Assembly (NCBI GenBank): GCA_030765605.1 | Contig: JAVCCG010000107.1 | Span: 20,380 to 84,379 of the forward strand | Length of the DNA stretch: 64,000 bases | Direction of reading: 5' to 3' | From: Candidatus Alcyoniella australis | Lineage (GTDB): Bacteria > Lernaellota > Lernaellaia > JAVCCG01 > Alcyoniellaceae | Shown: positions 54,257 to 62,379 of the stretch, in pieces | Position numbering within the stretch: position 1 is the stretch's first letter | Layout: each line of letters begins with the position of its first letter | Position numbers and translations under genes: made by a program | Notes under the pieces: generated by a model | The model's database searches: none | What the model was told of the DNA's origin: nothing | The model's input: only the letters and a program-made list of their open reading frames with translations

Positions 54257-55371
54257 TTGATCACGACCCGCTCGCCCTGGACGCCCTGGAGACTGATGCG
54301 AAAATGCGGCATCACCGCTTTGTCCAGAGCCGCGCCGAGCATGCTCGCGCTCAGGTCGCCCTCAAGGGCCACGCCCATCCGGCGGCCGGTGACCGCGTGG
54401 GCCAGGCTCACCGACTCGACCCCCGGCACCTCGCTCAACGCCTGGGCCAGATCCACGTAATCGTCGTGGTGCCGAATGCCCAACACCTCGATCAGCACCG
54501 AACCTCCGCCCTGTGCCGCGGCCTTTTGCTGATCGTTGACCACGCGCTCGACCAGTGCGCGGCCCACCAGCTCCATACGCTGGGCGCAGCTCCCCTCGAT
54601 CCCGCCGGTCTCGACGGAAATCGCTGAAATAACTCGGCATGTTGGAGCATGGACAAAGCGCACCTGTACCTCCTTAGTACAGGAGACACCCTCGGAGTCG
54701 GCAATGTTCCCCGAGCCCAGGCCCAGCAACAGGTAGCTGGCGCCCAGGGCGCGCGCCACCGAACAGAAGGTGCCCAGTTCGCCGCGCAGGGCCTGGTCCA
54801 GGGCCGAGGACTGCAACGCCCGCCCCTGAATCTCGCGGTCGAGCACCGCGTATCCGCGCCCCGCGAAATCGTTCTCCATCGGCCCTTGCAGCTCCCACAA
54901 CTGTGGCATCCCACCCGTCGAGCGTTGGACCATCAGCAGCAGCAACGGCCCGGGCTTGGACAGATCCTGGGCAGCGGTCGGCCGGGCCGATTTGCCTGCC
55001 AGCTCCTCGTCCAGGGCCACTCGTAGGGCGACCATCTTTACCTCGCAGACCACCCGCACCGCGTAGCCCTCGCCCTGTACTCCCTCGTCGAGCACCTCGA
55101 ACATCGCGATCCAATGATCGGGGTCCGCGCTGACAAAGCGTCGAATGTGCGCCTTTTTGGCCTCGAACATCTCCTGGGGCAATACTGACTCGACTGCGCC
55201 CATCAGCGCGTCGATCTTGGCCAGCAGCGTGGAGCGCTCCTGGGCCGCTGCAGTGTTGCCCGCCGTGATCGTCTGGGTCGCACTGCCCTGGAAACGCTCG
55301 GCCAACGCGGGCTGGACCAGGATCAGCAATAATGCCGCCGCAATCAGAGCGCTTGTGTGGAGACGACGCAT
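54244..55371 (-). CDS. Exported protein of unknown function linked to CsgG/DUF799 lipoproteins
   Basis: A 375-residue protein with a signal peptide (1-24, ending PALA) and no lipobox. It has an alpha/beta body with Cys residues in FCSVARALG, VSCTKEV and GSCAQRM that may form disulfides, and a beta-rich C-terminal part. No family recognised; its position and mixed fold recall periplasmic partners of CsgG-like proteins. ATG at 55371 overlaps hflX by 28 bases; a longer open frame upstream is antisense-like residue content from hflX and is rejected. Confidence 0.65.
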   Translation of the reverse strand: MRRLHTSALIAAALLLILVQPALAERFQGSATQTITAGNTAAAQERSTLLAKIDALMGAVESVLPQEMFEAKKAHIRRFVSADPDHWIAMFEVLDEGVQGEGYAVRVVCEVKMVALRVALDEELAGKSARPTAAQDLSKPGPLLLLMVQRSTGGMPQLWELQGPMENDFAGRGYAVLDREIQGRALQSSALDQALRGELGTFCSVARALGASYLLLGLGSGNIADSEGVSCTKEVQVRFVHAPTCRVISAISVETGGIEGSCAQRMELVGRALVERVVNDQQKAAAQGGGSVLIEVLGIRHHDDYVDLAQALSEVPGVESVSLAHAVTGRRMGVALEGDLSASMLGAALDKAVMPHFRISLQGVQGERVVIKCVY

Positions 55372-56642
55372 AGCCCTTCCGTGTACTCGCTGCGCAGTTT
55401 CTCGAGCTGAGTATAGCCGATCAGCACCGTGGCTCGCATGCCCTCCGCGAGCTGCTCGACCTGCTCGACCTCCGCCCGGACCTGCAATTGCTCGATCAGC
55501 CCGCCGCTGCTCTGGTCGATATCGAGCAGCGCACGCAGGATCGGGTTGCCCAGGGCGCGGGCCAGTTCGAGCTCGAGCCGCTCCCAGTTCTCGCCGCTGA
55601 CAGAGCTGACGCCGATTCTGTATTCCATCCCGCGGATCTCGCGCAACAGCTCGACCCGCGCCCGATCGTCGAGGCGGTCGAGCTTGTTGAACACGGTCAT
55701 TCGCGGCTTTTGCGCCGCCTCGAGCTGCTCGAGCACCCGCTCCACGGCCAAGGCCTGATCCGCGCGCGCCGGGTCGGCGGCGTCGATCACATGCAGCAGC
55801 AGGTCGGCCTCGCGCACCTGCTCGAGGGTCGCCTGGAACGCCTCGATCAGCTGGTGCGGCAGGTCGCGGATAAAGCCCACCGTATCCGAGAGCATCACCG
55901 GCGTTTTGCCCGGCAGCATTGCCTGGCGCAAGGCCGGATCGAGAGTGGCGAACAGCATGTCCGCGCAGGCCAGATCCGAGGCGCACCAGCGGTTGATCAG
56001 CGTGGACTTGCCCGCGTTGGTGTAGCCCACCACGGCCACCACCGGCACATCGCGCCGACGGCGGCCCTGGCGCTGGGTCTCGCGCGTGCGCCGCACGTGC
56101 TCCAGCCTGCGCTTGATCAGCGCCATCCGCCGACGGATCAAACGCCGATCGGTTTCGAGCACGGTCTCGCCCGGGCCGCGGGTGCCGATGCCGCCGCCCA
56201 GCCGGCTGAGCTGCGCTCCGCGCCCCACCAGTCGCGGCAAACGGTAGGCGTGCTGCGCCAGCTCGACCTGGAGTTTGCCCTCCAGGGTGCTGGCGCGCAG
56301 GGCGAAGATGTCGAGAATCAGTCCGCTGCGGTCGATCACCCGCGCCTCGAGCATCCGCTCCAGGTTGCGGGTCTGGGTGCCGCTAAGCTCGGCGTTGATC
56401 ACCACCAGCGCGGCTTCGGTCCGCTGCACCACCTCGGCCAGGCGTTCGATCTGCCCCTTGCCCAACAGCGTGGCCGAGATCGGCCTGCGCAAACGGATAT
56501 CGACCGCTTCGAGCACCTGGCCGCCCGCCGCTTGCAGCAGGCCTCCGAGCTCCTCGAGGTCGCGCCTGGCCGCCTCGGGATCGTATCCGGCCGGGGAAAC
56601 GCCGACGCAGACCGCCTGCTGGGCGGACGCCTGTTCAATCAT
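55344..56642 (-). CDS. hflX: GTPase HflX
   Basis: A 432-residue ribosome-associated GTPase that splits stalled ribosomes. It has the HflX N-terminal domain with LGKGQIERLAE and SGTQTRNLE, the linker GIGTRGPGETVLETDRR, and the G domain with GYTNAGKST (G1), DTVGFIRDLPHQLIEAF (G3) and FNKLD (G4). It follows hfq by 31 bases, a widely conserved pairing. Confidence 0.96.
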   Translation of the reverse strand: MIEQASAQQAVCVGVSPAGYDPEAARRDLEELGGLLQAAGGQVLEAVDIRLRRPISATLLGKGQIERLAEVVQRTEAALVVINAELSGTQTRNLERMLEARVIDRSGLILDIFALRASTLEGKLQVELAQHAYRLPRLVGRGAQLSRLGGGIGTRGPGETVLETDRRLIRRRMALIKRRLEHVRRTRETQRQGRRRRDVPVVAVVGYTNAGKSTLINRWCASDLACADMLFATLDPALRQAMLPGKTPVMLSDTVGFIRDLPHQLIEAFQATLEQVREADLLLHVIDAADPARADQALAVERVLEQLEAAQKPRMTVFNKLDRLDDRARVELLREIRGMEYRIGVSSVSGENWERLELELARALGNPILRALLDIDQSSGGLIEQLQVRAEVEQVEQLAEGMRATVLIGYTQLEKLRSEYTEGLCVVSTQAL

Positions 56643-56673
56643 GATTGAATGCAGCCTGGAACGGGGGTTCTGA

Positions 56674-56925
56674 TCAGTCCCTGCTGTCCCGTTGTTGGTC
56701 AGGGCCGAAGTTGCTGAGCTTGGCGCCCTGGCCCAGTTGGATGTGTGCGATGGCGTGTTTATAGATCAGATACAGGCCCTCGTCCTCGAGCACGATGGAG
56801 AAATTATCGAAACTCCTGATCGTCCCCTTCAACTCTTTGCCGGTGATGGTCTCGAGGACCACCGGCGTATGTTCCTTGCGAACCTGGTTGAGGAACTGAT
56901 CCTGCACGTTGATTTTAACTTTCAT
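56674..56925 (-). CDS. hfq: RNA chaperone Hfq
   Basis: An 83-residue Sm-like protein. Sm1 is in [17 protein letters not shown], and Sm2 in [11 protein letters not shown] with the conserved Tyr-Lys-His. The N-terminal [13 protein letters not shown] helix is as in Hfq, except the usual Pro after QD is Gln. The C-terminal tail is short. It pairs small RNAs with mRNAs, so this organism probably has Hfq-dependent sRNAs. It starts six bases after dnaE. Confidence 0.94.
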   Translation of the reverse strand: MKVKINVQDQFLNQVRKEHTPVVLETITGKELKGTIRSFDNFSIVLEDEGLYLIYKHAIAHIQLGQGAKLSNFGPDQQRDSRD

Positions 56926-56931
56926 CCCTTG

Positions 56932-59900
56932 TCACTCCCTTCGCCATACAGCATCTGACGTCATCAACTCAACACTATCATATCCCAAAAGCTTTTGCGC
57001 CTCGGTCACCAGTTCCTGGCAGGGCTTGATTTTCAGGTCGTCGGAGAAGCGAATCATGGCCTGTACGCCCTCGGGCAGCCTCAACCGCAAATAGCCCTCG
57101 GCCTGGCCGGGATGGCGCATACAAAGCAATCTGAGCTGTTCGAGCTGCTCGCGGGTCAGCCCCGAGCTGCTCAGCGAAAAGTGGACCTGCTTGAATAGTT
57201 GCTCAGCGGCTCGGCTGAGCTCGATCACCTCGGAGACCTTGATCGAGGTCCCCTTGTCGCCGACGTCGGCCTGCCCCTTGATCAGCAGCGGCAGCCCCGC
57301 GCCGAGCAGTTCCTCGCTGCGCTTATAGACGTCGGAGAAGACGAGCATCTCGCAGGTGCCGACCAGGTCCTCGAGCACGGTGATCGCCCAGCGCTCTCCG
57401 CGCTTGTTGACCCGCTGACGCACGCTGTTGACGATCCCGGCGATTCTGATTTCGCCTTTGGCGCGCAGCTCGCGCAGCGCCGCGGTATCGTGGGTGGCCA
57501 GCAGCTTGAGCAGCCGCTCGTGCTCCATCAACGGGTGGCCGGTGAGGTAGTAGCCCAGGGCTTCCTTCTCCTCGTCGAGCAGGGTCTTGTTCGACCAGGG
57601 TGGAACATCGTGAAGCAGCGTGGCATCGTTTTGTTCCGGCACCAATCCCGAGTCGCCCGCGAAAAGTCCCATCTGTCCGCGTTTGCGGTCCAGCTGCTCT
57701 TTGGACCCGGAGTCCAGCGCGCGATCGACCCCCTCGAGCAGCCGCGCGCGGTGGATCTGCGTAAAGTCGAAAGCTCCGCCCTTGACCAGGCTCTCGACCA
57801 CCCGGCGGTTGACCCGCCCCAGGTCGACCTCGCGGCAGAATTGGAACAATCCCTTGAAGACCTCCAGCCGCTCGCGCGCCTCGATCACCGCCTCCACTGC
57901 GCCGCGCCCCACGTTCTTCACCGCGGCCAGGCCAAAGCGGATCTCGCCCACGGCGGTAACGCTGAAGTCCTCGAACGACTCGTTGACGTCGGGCCCGAGC
58001 ACGGTCAGTCCCATGTCGCTGCGGCACTCCATAATCCGCTGCAGGATCTTGTCCGAATCGCCGGCCTCCATGGTCATCAGTGCGGCCATGAACTGCGCCG
58101 GATAGTGCGCTTTGAGATAGGCAGTCTGAAAGGCGAGTATCGCGTAGGCCGCCGAATGGCTCTTGTTGAACCCGTATTCCGCGAAGCGCTCCATCAACTC
58201 CCAGACCTCGGTGGCCTGCTGCACGCCGATGCCTTTGCTCTTGGCGCCGGAGATGAACTTCTCGCGATACGAGATCATCTTGTCCATCTTCTTCTTGGAC
58301 ATCGCGCGCCGCAGCAGGTCGGCGTCTCCCAGGCTCAGCCCGCCGATCATGCTCGCCAGGCGCATCACCTGCTCCTGGTAGATCATGATCCCGTGGGTCT
58401 CGGAGAGCACCTCTTCCATCTCGGGCACGATGTAATGCGGCTTCTCCAAACCGTGCTTCTGGCGGATGAACTGGTCGATCATCTGCATCGGGCCGGGGCG
58501 GTAGAGCGCGATCAAGGCAATGATGTCCTCGATCGAGGATGGCTTGAACTTGATCAGCAGGTCTTTCATCCCGCTGGACTCGAGCTGGAACACGCCGGAT
58601 GTCCGCGCCTGGCACAGCAGCTCGAAGGCCTTGGCATCATCGAGCTCAACGCGGCTCAGGTCGATCTCGATCCCCTTGGAGCGAAGGTTCTTCAGCGCCA
58701 GGTCGATCACGGTCAGGGTCTTGAGCCCGAGGAAGTCGAACTTGACCAGCCCGACTTTCTCTACGTCGTCCTTGTCGAACTGGGTGACTACCTCGCCGCG
58801 CTGGTCGCACATCAGCGGCAGCAGGTCGATCAGCGGCTCGTTGGAGATCACCACGCCCGCGGCGTGGGTCGAGGCGTGGCGCGTCAATCCCTCGAGGCTG
58901 CGGCCGTACTCCATCAGCTCGGCGACCCACGACTTCTCGGCGACCGCGTCGCGCAGCTTGGGCTCGGACTCGACGGCCCGATCCAACGTGATGCCCAGCT
59001 CGTCGGGCACCAGCTTGGCGATCACGTCTACGTCGCTGTAGGGGATGCCCATCGCCCGGCCCACGTCGCGGATTACCGCCTTGGCGCCCAGGGTGCCGAA
59101 GGTGGCAATCTGCGCCACCTTATCCGCGCCGTAATGCTCGGACACGTAGCGGATCACCTCGTCGCGGCCGTGGGCGCAGAAGTCGATGTCCATGTCCGGG
59201 TTGTCCTGGCGCTCGGGATTGAGGAAGCGCTCGAAGAACAGCCCGAAACGGATCGGGTCGATGTCGGTGATGCGCATCGCCCACGAGACCAGGCTGCCGG
59301 CCGCGGAGCCGCGTCCGGGTCCCACCGGGATCTCGCGCGAGCGGGCGTAGCGGATGAAGTCCTGGACCACCAGGAAGTAGTCGGCGAAGCCCTTGTCCTT
59401 GATCAGCTTCATCTCTTCGGCCAGGCGTCGTTGGTACTCCGCGCGCGTCTCGTCGTCGAGCCCGCCCTGGGCCTGGCGTTCGATCTCCGAGAGCCGCTGC
59501 TCGAGCCCCTGATGGCAGTAACGTTCAAAGACCTTGACGCTTGGCTCGCCGTTTTCCGCCTTGAACTTGGGGAAGATCGGGTTGCCGAACTGCATCTCAA
59601 CGTTGCAGCGCTCGGCGATCTGCACGGTGTTGCGGATCGCCTCGGGCGTGTCGGAGAAAGCCTTGATCATCTCCTGCGGACTCTTGACGTAGAACTCGGG
59701 CGTCGAGAGCCGCATGCGGTCCTCGTCCTGCATGGTCTTGCCGGTCTGTACGCACAACAGCACGTCGTGATGCCGCGCGTGCTCGCGCCGCAGGTAGTGG
59801 CAGTCGTTGGTCGCCACCAGCGGCAGCTCCAGCTCGCCGGCAATTTTGATCAGCTCGGCGTTGGCCTGCTCCTGCTCGGGGATGCCGTTGTGCATCAGCT

Positions 59901-60426
59901 CGATGTAGAACGAGTCGGGGAAGGTCTGCTTATAGAAGTCGGCCGCCGCGCGCGCGGCCTCGAACTGGTCGGCAAGGATCAGCGACGAGATCTCGCCCTT
60001 GAGACAGGCCGAGAGGCAGATCAGGCCCTTGCTGTGCTGCGCGAGCAGCTCCTTGTCCATCCGCGGCTTGTAGTAGAAGCCCTCGAGGTAGGCCTTGCTC
60101 ACCAGGCGGCACAGGTTGCGGTAGCCCTCGGAGTTCTGGGCCAAGAGCACGATGTGGTAGGCGCTCTCCGAGCCGCGTCCGGCCTGGCGCTCGAAACGAC
60201 TGCGCGGCGCGATGTAGCCCTCGCAGCCGATGATCGGCTTGATCCCCGCGTCGATCATCGTCTGGTAGAACTGCACCACTCCGTGCATCACGCCGTGGTC
60301 GGTGATCGCGCAGGCGCGCGATCCTTGCTCGTTGAGCAGTGCTGCTAACTTATCGAACTTGATCGCACCGTCGAGCAATGAGTATTGGCTGTGCAGGTGC
60401 AGGTGGACGAACTCGTTGTGCGGCAT
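56932..60426 (-). CDS. dnaE: DNA polymerase III alpha subunit
   Basis: The 1164-residue replicative polymerase. The PHP domain opens with FVHLHLHSQYSLLDG; the catalytic palm has PDMDIDFCAHGRDE with its Asp pair; the fingers carry HPSTHAAG-like THAAGVVISN and YRPGPMQMIDQFI; the C-terminal OB-fold starts near IAGIVNSVRQRVNKRG. ATG at 60426 has GAGGAA about six bases upstream and is preferred to the GTG before it. No separate epsilon-like domain is present, so this is the DnaE1 form. Confidence 0.97.
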   Translation of the reverse strand: MPHNEFVHLHLHSQYSLLDGAIKFDKLAALLNEQGSRACAITDHGVMHGVVQFYQTMIDAGIKPIIGCEGYIAPRSRFERQAGRGSESAYHIVLLAQNSEGYRNLCRLVSKAYLEGFYYKPRMDKELLAQHSKGLICLSACLKGEISSLILADQFEAARAAADFYKQTFPDSFYIELMHNGIPEQEQANAELIKIAGELELPLVATNDCHYLRREHARHHDVLLCVQTGKTMQDEDRMRLSTPEFYVKSPQEMIKAFSDTPEAIRNTVQIAERCNVEMQFGNPIFPKFKAENGEPSVKVFERYCHQGLEQRLSEIERQAQGGLDDETRAEYQRRLAEEMKLIKDKGFADYFLVVQDFIRYARSREIPVGPGRGSAAGSLVSWAMRITDIDPIRFGLFFERFLNPERQDNPDMDIDFCAHGRDEVIRYVSEHYGADKVAQIATFGTLGAKAVIRDVGRAMGIPYSDVDVIAKLVPDELGITLDRAVESEPKLRDAVAEKSWVAELMEYGRSLEGLTRHASTHAAGVVISNEPLIDLLPLMCDQRGEVVTQFDKDDVEKVGLVKFDFLGLKTLTVIDLALKNLRSKGIEIDLSRVELDDAKAFELLCQARTSGVFQLESSGMKDLLIKFKPSSIEDIIALIALYRPGPMQMIDQFIRQKHGLEKPHYIVPEMEEVLSETHGIMIYQEQVMRLASMIGGLSLGDADLLRRAMSKKKMDKMISYREKFISGAKSKGIGVQQATEVWELMERFAEYGFNKSHSAAYAILAFQTAYLKAHYPAQFMAALMTMEAGDSDKILQRIMECRSDMGLTVLGPDVNESFEDFSVTAVGEIRFGLAAVKNVGRGAVEAVIEARERLEVFKGLFQFCREVDLGRVNRRVVESLVKGGAFDFTQIHRARLLEGVDRALDSGSKEQLDRKRGQMGLFAGDSGLVPEQNDATLLHDVPPWSNKTLLDEEKEALGYYLTGHPLMEHERLLKLLATHDTAALRELRAKGEIRIAGIVNSVRQRVNKRGERWAITVLEDLVGTCEMLVFSDVYKRSEELLGAGLPLLIKGQADVGDKGTSIKVSEVIELSRAAEQLFKQVHFSLSSSGLTREQLEQLRLLCMRHPGQAEGYLRLRLPEGVQAMIRFSDDLKIKPCQELVTEAQKLLGYDSVELMTSDAVWRRE

Positions 60427-60506
60427 CACTTTCCTCGGCGGACTCGAAACGGATGCAGGTTAACGCGCCGCGCGCTCAATGGAAAGTGACCGCGGGGCTT
60501 GAGCTG

Positions 60507-60968
60507 TTATTCGATGCCGTTGGCCGCCACTAGGTAGCTGCGGCACATCTGGAAACAACCGGGCATGCCCGCCAACTCCAGACCGCGGTCCTCGTTGGAC
60601 CCCTTGAGAAAAACCGGATTGTAGATCAGGTCGCCGGTAAAGCCCGAGTTGCGAATGCAGGTCTCGTAGCAGTCCTCCGAATGGTCATAGCCGTTGGGCA
60701 AATCCTGTTGCATCTGCCGCAGCGCCGAGAAAAAGCCCTGCTGATAGTCGCGGAACGGCCGTTGCGACTTGCCCCAGCAGGTCTTCTCCGAAAGCTCCCT
60801 TGCCTTGGAACAACGACTGAGCTCCTCGGACTGGCGCTGCAAATGGCTGATGTAGGTCTCCTCGATGTTCTCCAACCGCTGGATCGGATCCTTTTCGCAG
60901 GCGCCGGCCATCAAAGAACATCCGATAATCACTACGATCGCGGCCCAGATAGTATGATTGTTTTTCAT
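60507..60968 (-). CDS. Small Cys-rich lipoprotein, function unknown
   Basis: A 153-residue exported protein with a hydrophobic N-terminus and a lipobox-like MAGAC (Cys24; Cys17 is an alternative). The mature part has six further Cys residues, including CYETCIRN and CFQMCRS, which look like two CxxxC pairs suited to disulfides. No family recognised. Its start overlaps the upstream GT9-like gene stop as ATGA, so the two are co-translated. dnaE starts 80 bases downstream. Confidence 0.65.
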   Translation of the reverse strand: MKNNHTIWAAIVVIIGCSLMAGACEKDPIQRLENIEETYISHLQRQSEELSRCSKARELSEKTCWGKSQRPFRDYQQGFFSALRQMQQDLPNGYDHSEDCYETCIRNSGFTGDLIYNPVFLKGSNEDRGLELAGMPGCFQMCRSYLVAANGIE

Positions 60969-62374
60969 CACACCGCCCCAATCAATTGTTCCACCCTTAG
61001 AATCAAACTGCCGATGTCGTCGACTTCGGCGGGAAGCTCCACAAGATGCACGTTCGCCGGTCCTGCCGGTCTCCAGCGCCGTGGGAACGTCGGCCCGGGA
61101 AAGCCCTTGAACAGCGCGACCAGCTCCACTCCCAGGGCCGCTGCAACATGTTGAAATAACGAGTCGTACCCCAGGTAGCGGCGACTGAGCCCGATCAGAC
61201 CGGCGAAGCCTCCCATGTCGCCGTCCCAGCACAACAGGTTGATACCCGCTTGCACAGCGTCATCCCGGCCGATCCTCGCGGCAGCGAAGCCGCGCTTGGA
61301 GGCGCTGTTCAGCAGCCGGTCGGCATTGGCCGTCTCTTGCGGATCGACACCACGGTCGAGCAACACAGCCCGTCCCTGCTCGAGCATCCGCAACACCAGC
61401 AGTTGCTCGAACTCGGGACTGATCCGCTTGGCAGCGTTGCCCCCCACACCAAAACTTATGCTCACGCAGGGGCGCTTATTCAGCCCCGCCTGGTCAAAAA
61501 TACGCCGTGCTAATTTCTGTTGCTCCTCCTCCAGCGCCACGAACGGCTCCACGGTCGATCCGTGCTTCCCCCCGCCGATCCGATCGGCCAACCAGCCGCT
61601 GATCAGCTCGGAGAGGCTGCGCGGATCGAGCTGTTCGGCTGCGGAACCGTTGAAGAACAGGTAATCCCGATCCTGCTGACGCAACGGCAGCATTCCCAAC
61701 TGGCTGATGCGCGAGTCCGGATCTACCACGAGCAGCGATCCGCGGTCCCAATCGTCCACCGCGCGCACCGCGGCGATCCAGGCGCTGAAACGGTCAAGCA
61801 GGCCGCCGTGGCGCTCGTAGCGCAGCTCAAGCAGCTCGATCCGCGGATCGCCGCCGAACAACTGCTTAAGTCTGGCCGAGCCGATGATGGCGATCCGCGC
61901 CAAGGGGTAGCGTCGCTTGAGCACGCTGATCGCGGCGCTGGTCACGGCCACGTCCGCGCCCGGCGTGACCCGCGAGAGCACTGCGATTTGCTGATAATCA
62001 TCGGCGCTGGGTTCGGTCCGATTGCGGGCGATCTCAAACGAGCGCTGCAGCAGCTGCTGTTCGTCGCTGATCTCGAAACGCTCCAGCTCACGGTCGAGCT
62101 CCCGGCCTGCGGCCGATCGGCGACAGAGCTCAATCACCCGCGCAAAAATACGGTAGTAGACCAGCCGGTCCTGCAAAGCGAAAGAGTCGTTGAGCGGCTC
62201 GACCAGCGAGCGGAACAGCAGCGCGGTTGCGCCCGAGGCCACGTGAGGATCGCTGTCCAGGGCCGCGCCCGCGATCTGGTCGATCAATGAGAGGTCCGGC
62301 TCGCCAGTGCCGCGCAGGGTCTCCCAGAAGCGGACGCCTGCGCGCGCAAGTTCGCTTTCGCGGCTGGTCATCAT
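60968..62374 (-). CDS. Degenerate GT9/heptosyltransferase-like protein
   Basis: A protein of about 468 residues. The C-terminal half has a GT-B layout: SISFGVGGNAAKRISPEFEQ parallels the GT9 donor region, and LGYDSLFQHVAAALGVELVA parallels YxGNDSGPMHLAAAxGVP, but the NDSG core is changed to YDSL and the N-terminal catalytic GD pair is not found. The first 120 residues are a helical extension. It may be a glycosyltransferase of altered specificity or an inactive relative. Start codons at 62374 and 62371 lack ribosome sites; the upstream lipoprotein stop is five bases away. Confidence 0.6.
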   Translation of the reverse strand: MMTSRESELARAGVRFWETLRGTGEPDLSLIDQIAGAALDSDPHVASGATALLFRSLVEPLNDSFALQDRLVYYRIFARVIELCRRSAAGRELDRELERFEISDEQQLLQRSFEIARNRTEPSADDYQQIAVLSRVTPGADVAVTSAAISVLKRRYPLARIAIIGSARLKQLFGGDPRIELLELRYERHGGLLDRFSAWIAAVRAVDDWDRGSLLVVDPDSRISQLGMLPLRQQDRDYLFFNGSAAEQLDPRSLSELISGWLADRIGGGKHGSTVEPFVALEEEQQKLARRIFDQAGLNKRPCVSISFGVGGNAAKRISPEFEQLLVLRMLEQGRAVLLDRGVDPQETANADRLLNSASKRGFAAARIGRDDAVQAGINLLCWDGDMGGFAGLIGLSRRYLGYDSLFQHVAAALGVELVALFKGFPGPTFPRRWRPAGPANVHLVELPAEVDDIGSLILRVEQLIGAV

Positions 62375-62379
62375 CAAGC

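Noticed and set aside
55372-55986. Upstream extension of the 375-residue exported protein
   Set aside because: It runs through hflX in another frame; a signal peptide begins at 55371.
57199-60348. 1049-codon open frame on the plus strand across dnaE
   Set aside because: It mirrors dnaE codon structure; the GC-rich minus-strand gene leaves few antisense stops. No signature motifs.
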